Source: Rachycentron canadum (Eukaryota; Chordata; Actinopteri; Carangiformes; Rachycentridae). From it: 64,000 bases of DNA. The position numbers were made by a program, and so were the translations under genes. Shown here one piece after another: positions 48,986-61,770 of the stretch. The notes under the pieces are model-generated. The model did not search any database, was not told the origin of the DNA, and saw only the letters and a program-made list of their open reading frames with translations. Location: positions 14,491,538 through 14,555,537 of the forward strand of contig CM076663.1 of the NCBI GenBank assembly GCA_038496675.1. Reading direction: 5' to 3'. Position 1 is the first letter of the stretch. The number at the start of each line of letters is the position of its first letter.

Positions 48986-51900
48986 ACTATATACCTAAGT
49001 TTTCTCACAGCTGAAAGAAAAATAATATCTTAAGGTTTTTCATTTGGATTCGAAGCAAGGCCATCACACAACTAAAATGACCAGGGGCATTTTGTTGCCC
49101 TGAGTCTCAAGGTTTCGCAACTTTTGTTATGTAATTCTTTCTTATTCAGCAGTGCTTTTCTGCCGATGAAGAATGTACACAACTAAAAGAGAGCTGGATA
49201 TGTACCGAGCTTTCAATATGTTTCCATTTTGATCCTCAGAACCCACACTGGAAACACGCAGCTCCGGCCAAGACCATTTTTGAAACAAGCGCATATGAGT
49301 GAATGTTACAACTTACAAACACGCTTTCCTTATTGTAACATACAGAATGGAAAAGGGAAGGGCAGAGCACTGTAGGACTTACTACAAATGATTGTCTTTA
49401 AATAGATCAACTCGTAGGAGGGTCAGGATTTGTTTTCATGAAAACACCACTGCTGGCCCACAGACTCCTAGACCATTTACTTGACCATTATGATGTGCAC
49501 AAATCTCCTTCTAGGGTTCATTCATGTTGACATTTGTGTTGAACAACCTCAATGAGGCCATTTTGCTTTTGCATCTCTGGGATGCACATTTTAGTGGACT
49601 GTTTCTAACACCTCATTTTGAAACTGGTGTTATCTTTATTAGGGTTATGAAAGAAAATTAGGTTAGATATTTCATTCAAATGTCCCACATTGGACATGAT
49701 CAAGACATTGACACGTGGGTCAATGATTTAGGAAACAACAAAAAGTATCAGTATGTCCTACCTAAATGGGCCTCTAGCTCAAATACAGACATGTTATATT
49801 TAAAGTTTCTGAAACATCTACATCAATAAAGACTATTCAAGGATCAATCACTTGATATATACATGAGTTCTATTCTCCAATTCTACCAAATGCCTTTGTT
49901 TCTGTGGTTCTGAAATTTTCCACTGAGTCGACATAGAGTGTAACCATCTCTCCAGGCCATGGTACGTGTGCGCCTGTGCGCTTTTAAGGGATGAGGATGG
50001 GATTCATTGAGGTTTGAAATGGGAAACAGACTAGCAGAGACTCTTCCAGGGGTGATTATATCTGTGGGATAGTGGGGTCCATCCAAATGTGTGTGGCGTC
50101 TTTGTCTCTGCCTGGCTCTCTAATGCCCCTCAAAGGTGCAGAGCAGCTCGGGGCTGAAGGCTCCTGCTTTATACCTGCATTCCTTTAAGAGTCAGCCATT
50201 AGCATCCTCTGTGAAATTGGCTTTTTTTTAATGGAAAGCCTGGTATTCTGGCATGTCCATGATCAGACCCATTATTTATAAGAACATATTATTTTTATTT
50301 TACTATGCCAAGGAAAACAAATCCCACAGAAATGATGAAATCCGGACTTTAGGGTAGAGGTTATCTTTGTAAAATATGAGAAGAATAGATGATAAAATGA
50401 TGTCTGGGAATATGAAATTGAACATTGTGTATTTGTTGTCATAACTGTGTTACTAAGGGCATGTGTTTGTCAGCATGTCCTTTAGTCTGACACACGCTAG
50501 TCATAACTTCCTCTTTGTCCACATGATGCTCGTGGTACTTTTCTAGATGCCGGTTTCTCCTTTTTGCTTTGAGTTGGAGCTTGGAGTTGGAATTTTTTGT
50601 TTTGTTTTCTTGCAGATCAGAAACAGGCCCCGTAATAGTCCTCATACACTCTGGCCTCTATTAGGAACAAATTCAGAGACTACTTTGCTTTGATTGCTTC
50701 AAGATGAGAATTTGTGCCTAGTCTCTGTTACCTGTTTATCAGTGGTGCATTAAGACCGCAGAAACAAAAACATGGCGCGTCTGTGCAGGAAGAGGTGTGC
50801 CCGAGCCGTTACTCTTTTTGAAGTTACGAAAATCATGAAAGCAACCTTTCCATTGCCTAATTGACATGAAATGATTACACATGATTAGGCCTCGAAACAA
50901 TGAATAATTTGATGTTCATTTCTGGATACTGTTTGCAAATGACAGCTGCATTTTCCAAACAGTTTATTTAAAGTCAGATGCATGCTGACCTTTTGCTATG
51001 CAGTGGGGAACTAAATGGCCTATGGGGGAGTAAACAGTTTTTGTTTGAGTGAGTAAATGTTGTTGGTGTGAGGGGAAACAAATAAATGAACCTGTCCGCT
51101 GTTTGTGCACTGTTTTACCGCGCTGCCAGTGTTGCAGAACACTTGTGCCCCCTTAAATACCTCCAGACACACATTGCCAATTTTCTCGGATCAACACACA
51201 AGCTTCCTCTCTTAGGATGTTCATGGCATCGAGTCATAATCTGAACTGCATGTCAGGGTCTTGGTTCCATTTGCTACCATCCTCATTCCTTTTCTCTTTC
51301 ATTTCAACTTCCTCTCACTCTCTCTGTTGCTGACCCTGCAGCTGTTAGAGGAAATATTTCCTTTCTTTTGTTCATTCTCTTTTTGATCAGGGTCTTAACA
51401 TATAGTACCTGGTTGAAGAGGGTATGCAATGCTCATCTCTTATTTTCTGAACCTTTTCCTTGTCTAAAACCTCCCTGTTTATCATGGCAAGCAAAGGTGT
51501 ATATGTGAATTTGTGCATGTGTGCATGTTGTGTACTCCATCCATCCACTCTGTTCAGCACATCTGCGCTGCAGCTGAACTCTCCTTCGGGCAACGTCTGC
51601 ACTGTTTGGTTTTCAACATCTTGTATGTGTGTGTAGGTGTGTGTAAGGATGTGTGCTTATGTATGCTCTATAAGATAAGATGACCCTGAACAGGGAAAAA
51701 AGACTGGATAGATGTCTTTTATGTCTCAGCATGTGCATGTGTGCTTTAATCATAATCACAGTGGGTGTGTGTGTACATGTACATATTGCATGCGTGTATG
51801 TTGAAAACAGGTGGATATCTTTATAAACCCAGTCACCCCTACTTCTATACAGCTTCCATACTGTTCAGGGGACCTGCAGAGCTAATATTTTATTTGGTAT

Positions 51901-54900
51901 CCGAACACACAGCCAATATGAAAGAACTGCACTTTGTAGACATTGCATTCTCTTTTATTTTTAGCATAAGAATCAGACCAAGGTCCACAGACAGCGGTGA
52001 TGGCTTTTAGAGTCGAACGACTCATACACACCACAGCATTAAGGCTCTCATGCAAGCATTGAGTCTTTGGCAGGCGTCAGTGACTGTGTGAGCCAAGCCA
52101 GGTGATTGTCTTTTTGCCTGTATATTTTCTCTGTATTCAGGTATAAATATTTATTATGTTAGAAACAGAACAGAAGAGGCTGTTTGTGTTCACTTCCTCA
52201 GCCACCAGATGATTTTCTTTATTCATGTGTTATGGGTTTTGCACGATAATTCAGATTTGTTAACAAACTTTAAAAAACTTAAAAGTAATAGTAGCGGTAT
52301 TGAACATGGGGGCTGTTTTGTGTTTGTCATATGTGAAAAATATGGGAACTTTGGAGCTGATTTGGACTTTGTAAAATTTGACTGGCTTTTGCAAACACAC
52401 AAATGACTTGTTCATTGTTGTGGATATTCAAACATCCTGGCTGTACTAGTGGCATGTTTTGCATATCTACCACCAATGCGTGATTTTCCGTAATTTGCCT
52501 CAATTTTCACACTTGTATGGCCTTGTTAGTAAATGTCTCAATTTCCTGGTGTTATTGCACTGCTTACAGTACAAAGTGGGTAAACAAAACAAAGCTGCAA
52601 CAAGTACATTTGTATGTGGCAATGTTTTAATCGGATTTTCCTACATCTGAAGTCTACCAACAGTTTTTCAGTGTAGTCTAATGTGTTTGTTTTTGTGTAC
52701 AACATAAATCATCTGGTATTTAAGTCAAAGTTAAATTACAAGTAATTTTTCATCAGTATATAAATATATCTTGTTATGACTTGTCATATACTGGGTTGAC
52801 TAAATGCCCAGAACCAATGGGTAGTGACCTGGTGACCATTGTGTCGGTAAATCAGAGCTGTACTTAGACTTGGTAAGGGTTATGATTTTCTACTATGTGC
52901 ACTGGATATAGTTAATCCCTTATTTTGTCAGTGCTATAATGCCCAAAATTTTGTGTGTTTTTGCAGTGATGTCTCTGAGATGTCAGTCTCCTCATAGACG
53001 TAGACTGTGTAAATTTTGTTGAAATGAAAAAAAAAATAACAACAGTTGAACTATCATTCTACTATCATTTGTTTAATTTTAAGTTTGACTTAAACAAATA
53101 CATTTCCAGAGCTCTGGTTAGCTAACTTATTAGTTATTTACCTCATCAAAGACATTGACATGCTAAACTTTGAATGAAGCTTAAAGGTCAGGTGGGTATT
53201 TGTATATGCAGGGGGTTTATAACCAACTATACATTGGGCACATGTTTTCGATCTGAAGTGCAATCTTGTTTCTAACATGTCATTTAGACTGTTATTCCTC
53301 ATTCTAGCATTTCTTACTCCTGTGGCAAAACAAACTGTGTAGCGACAGATATGAATGAAACGTAGATAGAGGAGCAAGAGACAGAGCTTAAGGGGGAGGA
53401 GAAAAAAAAAAAAACGCATTGAATTTCCTGAAATGATCCCATACACTTTCTGCACATGATTCCCATGATTAATGGGCAGGGAGCACAGTGATTTGGTGTA
53501 ATGGAGGTGGCAGGAATTGCTGCTATATACATCCAAATTGAGATTAATGGAGAGGACTGCATATATTTCGCTGAAAAGGTGCCCTGCACTACTTCATAGG
53601 GTGAGTAAGCCACTTTCCAAGATTATGTATGAAATTAAGTCATGCGAGGATATGTAAAAGCAGATATACTGTGAGGCCCACCACAAAATTCATCACTGAA
53701 TGCTTCTCACAAATGAATTATTTGCAACTTATCCTCTTATTTTCACAATTGTTAAACTACATTTTCACATTTATTTGAATTACTCTGACTCCTACTTTGG
53801 TTTATCTTTTTAATTTATCCTCAGCTCTAACCTAAATATTTACAGAATATCTTAATAGTCCATTTCATGGATAGATTTATGTTAACTTTTCTCTTATCAT
53901 ACATGTATTTTTTTGAATCTGTTTAAAAACTGTGGTAAGCTGAAGATGGCTGAATTAAATAATTGACCTCTAAGGCAGACATACTGCAGATTTACCTTAT
54001 CACTGTCTGTGTTTGTGTTGATAACATGCCGCTGGGGTCAATAAATACACCACTTAACACTAAATTTATGACACAGTGGGTTTACTCTTGCCATATCAGT
54101 TAGTCCCAGGTGTCGGACATTCATCGCAATGAATGTCACACTATCACACACATACAAAACTGTCAACACAGCAAGTGTTCATAACATGGGAATGCAAATC
54201 CAAATGGAAAGAGGAATTCTGGGAACAAAAAGGAAAACAAGCCAAAGAAGCAATAAACTGTAAATCAAGAGTGTGTTTTGACCACTGGATGATGGATCCT
54301 GGCTGCAGTGTTTGTGTTTACTGGGGTATCGAATGCTGTTTATGAGCACAGGCGTTACCATGGGAGCAGACAGACCATCCGGGGGTCATGTGACAGAGGC
54401 CTTGGGCACTCCGTCATCACTGAGTGGAGCTCTATGCTTTGAATTTCTTTATTAGCTCCCTCATGTTTGCCTCTGTGTCTGTGTGCAAACGTGTGAGTGT
54501 GTCGGGGTCGATTCATTCAACGGCTGCTTGCGTCCCTGATGATTAATTTAACAGTAGAATGTTACCCATAAACGCTGAACGACATGTCAGAGTGTTGTTA
54601 AGTTTTTTTTAGTCACGGCACTCTGGTTTCTTGTACAGGCTATCTGCCTTTGATCACATATATAGTGTGTGACAGAACCAGGGCATGCATGACACATACT
54701 GCAGAAATACAGTAAACTGTTTGCTGTGCTTAGTACAGTACATGGGCCAAAGCCTTTAACAAGCTCAGTATTGCTGTTTTGGAGTTAGTACCTCCGTTTT
54801 GCCTGGTGTAGGCTAAAGCCAGAAATGAAAACAATGGGCTGATATCAATTCAGTGGAATTGCCCCCAACATTTGCATGTTATTCTGTAGCGTTCAACCAT

Positions 54901-57887
54901 GAATATTTGCACTGTTGACCAAATTCAAACCTTTTTAACAATCCTGAAACACAAAGTCTTGAACAAAAGCTGCTATTGTATCAGTTGAGTTGCACCGTCC
55001 AGTTTTATATAAACCGACAATGCACAATTCCAGCACTTACTTTCTGTGGCCAAGTCTCTTTGTATTTTGGTTGACATGGTTCAAGAAAGCAAACAAATGC
55101 TCTAGGGTACAAATGCTTGTTGTACTTATCATCATCAAAGTTTTAAATTACTTTGCATCTCTCGAGCAAAGCAGCAGCTGCAGAAAACCTTACTGTAAGA
55201 TTTAAAGACTGCAGCAATAAAACCCTCAGCTTCCAAATGTTGTTAGAGTCAACCATCATGGTTGTCACCACGAAATACGTCAAGTACATCATTCAAATAT
55301 GCACATTCCTCATTGGCTGAGGCCTTGGCAACCTGCCAGATGGGAGGACACCAAAAATGTGATTTATCATCCGACTAACATGAGCAACATGACCACAGAG
55401 TAGTTCTGATTCAGGCATTAACTCAGTGTTTCTGTCTACTGTATCTGTCAATCACTTAAAAATGCTAAAAGAATTTTGGAAAATGTAAAACGGAAGCTCA
55501 CTGAACAGAGCTGGCAAAGGAGATGTTGGCAATTAATAGGAAGACTAAAGATTTTTCTACAGATACAGTGACAGAGAAAATAAAAATCTGACACCACAGT
55601 TGTGTTAGTTTAGGAGAGGCTAGCCATACTATTTTCCAAGATAATGAATTATATGGTAATGAATGAATGCAGAACATCTGTCAGATTTATTTCCCGTCTT
55701 CTTTTTTTCTATTTTATTCCACATGTTAATACTAATACTTTTAGTTTCTCTGAGATGATTTGCCACTTAGCAGACTTACAATTAAAAGCAACAGTTTGAC
55801 TCTTTGGCTCCACCTGTTGAGTTATAAGCAATGAGATCACGTTTGCCTTTGGAGCGGCTTTGACTCTGAGGTGTTTGTATAACTAAATGTCCAGTCTGAA
55901 TGCAGACAGGATGTTATGATAGGCCAACTCTCACAAACAGGAAACATTTTAACCCAAGCGACAGTGCAGTTTGCAGTATTTTGATTATGATTTGTTTGGA
56001 TCTCAGCTAAATTCCCCCCAACACTATTGTATGCAAATACATGATTTATGTTGTTAGACTTGCTTGCTGCTCAAAGTGATGAAAGCTGGATGGATGGATG
56101 CTGGATACATTTAATGTGATGAAAGCTTTTTTTCTTTTTTTTTTACTTTTCTGATCAGGTAATATGAGCTATGAAAAACAAGCCTTGAATAGCATATACT
56201 TCTAAAAAATCCAGAAAATGACAGATATACCGCTCCCTCTATCTTTGTGCCATGTTGGTACAGTTTTATATACTTATATTGCTTGAATACATGCTATTAC
56301 ACATATGCAGCTGGTGCATGTGCACATTTGTGTTTCTTCTCTGGTTTGCACCATTACAGTGAAATCAATTTCCTCAGATTGTCCCATTGCACAGTGAGAG
56401 CAGGAAGCAGGAAGTGCTTGTTGCCATGGTACAGTGTGAATGTTATGCTCCGACAAACACTGCTTAGTGACACTTGGCAAGCAGTGTTGTTACCGTCTGG
56501 GCCGCCCTGCGAATGTGCAGACGCGTGTGCATGTGTCCGTGTCTGTGCGAGTTTTCCTGCCTCCTTAATGTGTCCCTTCCTCAGTCTATTTGTCTTCTCA
56601 CAGATGGGCGGCTGCCTTTGCACAGGGGGCTCAAGGGAGATAAAGTTCAGAGGTCACAGAGTGCTCATAAAGTAGTCCACTCATTGACCAGCTCAGTGTT
56701 TACAGAATCTCTCTTGACCTTTACATGAATTAATATCCGTCAAACTCATAACAAAAATGTAATGAATATTGAACAAATGGAAAGTATAAATATAATCTGT
56801 CACATTTCTGGCTCATAGAAGTATAATTATTGATGTTAAATAAGTTGCATCCCAACCTGAAGACTGTCAAGAGAGATCTGTGATTTACAGCATTACTCAG
56901 ACAGAGCCTGGGAGGGTGACGGCAAAGGCACCTCAGGGAAGATGGATTAAGTGTGGGCCTCGACCTCTGCTTCCCTCTATCCCAGGAACCCTCTGCTCTT
57001 TATCCCTGGAAGTAACCCCTGACAGAGGCCCTATTTGTCCAATTCACATTTGCTCTTTGTCAAAAACAAAAAAGGAATGAAAGGATGAAGGACAGGACAG
57101 AAAGTATGCGTTACATGACAGCACTTTAATAGCTACACCCACAAGTCCTAACGCAGAGTGGTAGGCATGTTGAAGAACACATGCGATTGACTGTCAAAAA
57201 GTGCCTTTGATTGCACTGAGGCTGGCTAGTGTCATGTACCCCAGTGTGGGTATATGTGAGGTCGACAGTCTAACTACCCACTGGGGAGCAAAGACTTTAT
57301 AACTGACCTGTAATCACCTGTCACCCCACAATCCCCTAACTACCTCTGAGGTCAAGCAAGCATGTGTGTGGTTTCTAGTCTGAGAAAAGAGGCAGACAGA
57401 CATGTGGGAAGAAAGAAATACTTAAACCCATTTATCATCTTAGTTGCAAGACAAATGCACAGAGAGAATTAGTATTAGCTTGTAATTTCTTGCAAGACAT
57501 TACAGTGCAAAGTAAGTGAGGGTCTCCAAAAGCCTTTTGAATGCGTAACAAATGTTTCAGGCACTGTTTTTCAGTGTTTTTACATTCCAGACATACAGTG
57601 ATGAGGGTCATTTGTCTTATGTGGTCATTTGTGTGAGTGCCTGCGTGCATGCATGTGTGTGCTAAAGTGTGCAGGCGGAGCACATAGGATGGGAAACAAA
57701 GCGATTTTGGCCAAGGGATTAGGTATAAATGGGTGTACTGCGAAAGACAGGAAAAACAAAGTGAAGATAGATAAAGTGAGAGGGTGGGGTAAGGCGGAGA
57801 AAATTAAAGGAAAATAAATGGGAGGGTAGAGAGGCAAGAAGAAGCAGAGGAACAGAATAGGGTGGAAAATAGTGGAAAAAATAAGAA

Positions 57888-57918
57888 GGGGCAGGAGGGA
57901 GGGCTGAGGGCCGGAGGG
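57888..57918 (+). repeat. Canonical G-quadruplex motif in a purine-rich block
   Basis: Five runs of at least three G with loops of 1-5 nt. It sits within about 57740-57990, where the plus strand is overwhelmingly purine. Confidence 0.7.
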
Positions 57919-60900
57919 AGTGGCAGCGAGGGTCGTTTGAGTTGGAGCGAGAGGAGTAGGGGCTTTAGAAGGGGAAAGGGAGAGAGGGACACTGTGAAAT
58001 GTTGAAAAACCTCACAATTGATGGTGTTTGATTTCCACAGTAATTACCATTCCTCTGGCTCTGTGCATTCCCAATCTGGGCCTATCTTATATCCACGCCA
58101 CATTCCGCAAATGATTAGCTGGCCCACTGCTTCTCCCTGCTGCCCACGGACAGAGCCTGCGAAAATATAAAAAGGGAGCGTTTCAGTTTAGATGCTCCAG
58201 AAAGAGAGAAATTTCCATGAATACCTTAAAAACCTGGCAGTCGTTATACTAAAAAATGCCTATGACATGAAAGGTGCGTGATCATTCCTAATGGCATTGG
58301 CCATGGGGGTACGTAAGATCCTTGCCCTCATGTTGAGAAAAAAAAAAAACATGAAATAGAGGAAAAAGAGAGACAGAAAGAGAACATGAAAGCTGCTGCG
58401 CCAAGCTTATTCGCACACAGCTCCAACAGCAGCCATGCTTAGCTGTGTGAAAACAACTGGCTCCAGCCATTTAGAAAAATGTCCACTTCATTTTTCCCTG
58501 TTGATAATTCTTCACCAGAGCTGATGTGTGTGAGGCCAAAGTACATGCAGCCCATCAGAGCAGACAGCTGCTGGATGCCTATTGTATTTGTTTTTGTGTA
58601 CAAGCTCTGGCAGTGTGTATCTTCTCATGTCTGCTTGTGGTGTTTGTGTGCGACTGCATAATAAAGAGTTAGTGTGTGAGAGATTTAATGCTGCCACATG
58701 CAGAGAAGCGGACTGTAGATCAGTGGCCCCCAGGACTCAGGTGCACCTGGCGGTCTCAGGCCCCATCCACTATCCCATCAACCCTGTCATCAATCATGGT
58801 CCAGTTACACAACAGGGGGCTTGACTGTATGTCCCTAAAGCCCGCAGAGCTATAAAGTGGCCCTCACATTTTCCAATATTGCACAGGGCAGCATGAGAAC
58901 AGACCTATTCTGTAAGCTACTGTACACTGAGCAGAGTGAAACTGTAAAACAGACTCACACATACATCTGCAGATCTGCACTTCACATGGATATATCAATG
59001 AGGTGTGAACAGGATGACCTAGCAGTGTCCTACACCCAGGGGTGATTCTGCACCACTGCAGTCTAGACAGAGCACCCTGAGGTACCCCACTGTTACTTAT
59101 TATCTCTTCTGTTCTCACTGACTGTCTCTAGGGGACTGTGGACTAAACTGTTATCTAATATAGCCACAATGGCAGTGTTTCCAGAAGTCAAGAGTGAAGA
59201 GTAGTGCCACGACATACAGGTGTTTAAATGAACACATAGTATTGTCTTAGTATTACTCTTCTCATCAGAGCAGTTATTAAGCAATTTTAGAAGCCTGTTT
59301 AAGTCCTAATTGCACTTTCTTATTGTAATACTTTGTAATACGTAATAAGTTTTATTCAAGCCCCTTTTGTGCTTTGATTATTTTTGTTTGTGACTGCTGA
59401 AGTGCTGGATAATAAAATAGGAAAACCAGTATTAAGCATGTAAGATCGTGTCAAGGCTTGGACTTAAACATACCCAGTGGAGTTTTTGACCACCAGTAAT
59501 GCTTTTGGAGCAGTGGTCCCTTGTTTTGTTTTTATTTTGCACATAATAGTGCACATATGCACATGAACAGTACAAGCTTTCTAGTAGCATGATTTTCATC
59601 CTGATGTTGTTATTCTGTTGCTTGCCATGAATGATGATGAAGAACAACATGGGTGTAAACAATGCATGATTTGAATATGTTAAAAACTGGCAGCAGAAAA
59701 TTGAGTTAGTATGTTTGTTAAGTGTTGGAAACAGTGCATTTTGTTCAGAAACACTGAATATTCTTGTTCTTGAGAAAAATCTGCTACCTGAGGATAGACC
59801 AGTGAGAAACCATATTCTCTGAAACATCCATATTTTCTTTGTTTGCTAAGAATATATGTATATCTTTTTATTTTAGAATAGTTTTATATTCAGACCATCC
59901 ATGGAGGTTGTAAAGTTAAGCTGAAATAACACAAGCCACTGTCAGTGTTAGTCAGTATTTCCCTTTGCCAAAACTAAAGAAATCACTGTGGTATGAACAT
60001 ATTTTAGTTTGTTTGTTCTTGAAAGAGAAGTCATGTGAATTTCTGCATTAAATAACAATGGAAACACATTTCGTGAATAAATAATGACGCACAATTTATA
60101 GCAAAGTGTTTCCTGACGCAGCTCAGTTTTTTTTTTTTTTGTTTTTTTTTTTTGTTGGTCCTATTTTCTTTGCCAGTCAAAGCATACCTAACTCACATTA
60201 CATTGTTTAGTTACATGTTTATATAAGATTGCCTGCACAGCTGGGTGGAAACATGATGATCTCTGCGGTGGCTTTTTGTTGTTGATAATTTCTGATTGAA
60301 AAAATGACCAAATATGTTTATTTCATTTAAAAGAATCGCACAATAGAACTTTCTACAACATGTTTAAACAGGCCTGGTTAAACCCATAGCTGTGGATTCC
60401 TGTGTAAATGGGAAATGACGGATGAAAGAGATGGAGCTAGCTGCTGCTGTTGGAGAACTTTCGGGCAGATTATCAACATTTCTTCTCCTTGAGACATTGA
60501 ATATTTGGAGAAGTGACGGCTGTGTATTTGGGTAAGGATGAGAAAATTCGTTTAAGCCAAAATAGAGGAGGGAAAACGAAAGTGAGAAAACAAACAGTGA
60601 ATTCGGTTGCACACTTCAGTTGTGCAATGATTGCAAATATGAAATACATTTTCACTCTCCCTATTGTTCAAGGACAAGCTCGCACTTTCCCTCTGCCTTG
60701 AAATCTTTCTTTTGTCCCTCTTTTATAATCCTTGCTTCAACACCACAAAGTAAGTTTTTTTCCACCACTACTCTAGGGAGCTAGGATAAATATTTTGTGT
60801 TTCCCTGTTCCACGCTTGTGTCCCGCTGTATCACATGCTTTCTTTTTCCTCAAGTGGTCACAGGTGTAGCAACCCACACAGTTTTGGAAACGTTTTTCCT

Positions 60901-61564
60901 CCACAAGGTTTGATCGATATATCCGGAAGAAGCTCGGAGCTATGCCATGGTCTGGGATTGCACAGGATTTTGGAATTATCCGCTGATGGGTTGCAAAGGG
61001 TCTGGTGAAACGCTCCTCAGCAACAGTCTTTGATCAGGCATGCTGGGAGAGGACAGGAGCGACACTGACCGAATATATTTTGACTGGCCCAAGTGAAAAA
61101 ATGCTGGCAAAGAGTGTAAAAATGGGCACAGTAAAGGAGAAAGTGTAAAACTGAATCTGTCAGATTCAAGGGAACTTTTTAGTTTCCTATAGCTTGGCTC
61201 TTTTTTTCGTTTTTCTTTTTTTTTAGTTTGTAGTTTTGGCCATCCCTCCTGTCCATATTCATAATATTTTATTGCTGCGATCTAGAAATATGGAGACAAA
61301 GGCAAAAAAGAAACACAAGATTGGGAAAAATAAACAAACAAACACAAAAAAGCCAAAGTGATCCGGAAAAGAAATGAAAGACAAATAGTAAAATTACCTA
61401 AACTGTAACCACTGTAAACATCAATTACTTTTTACAAACTGTAGTTTTTGTTACAATTCAACTTAACATGCTCAACCATAGTTTTCGTGTACAATGATGG
61501 ATCATTACCAACATTTTGGGTTGCTGTGTTTTGGTTTTACCTCTAAAGTCAAGTAAACAGTCCC

Positions 61565-61770
61565 TTGTTGTCCCTGTGTGTTTTTATACACACAGAAAAT
61601 TTGACCTCTACATTTAACCTATCTGTGAGTAGTGAACACACACCTGGAGCAGCGTGCAACCATGCTGCAAAGCCGAGGGATCTGGTGGGTGGGTTTTGTG
61701 CCTTGCTCAAGGGCACTTCATCCATCCATGTTGAGGAAGGGGAAAGCACTCTTCCTGTGGTCTAGTGGTT
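61565..61770 (+). mobile_element. Degenerate teleost interspersed repeat
   Basis: Contains the characteristic order 'gacctctacatttaaccta', 'agtgaacacacacctggagca', 'gcaaccatgctgcaaag' and 'tgccttgctcaagggcactt'. This wording recurs in thousands of copies across fish genomes as a non-autonomous element (from general knowledge, not searched here). Open frames across it are not genes. Confidence 0.6.

Noticed and set aside
54113..54136. 9-bp inverted repeat gacattcat/atgaatgtc
   Set aside because: Too short to stand out statistically in a window this size.
56247..56675. 142-codon plus-strand open frame
   Set aside because: Cys-rich appearance comes from TG-rich sequence; no signal peptide with a consistent domain, and overlapping open frames on both strands are equally good.
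59432..59827. 131-codon minus-strand open frame
   Set aside because: AT-rich chance frame without homology or splice context.
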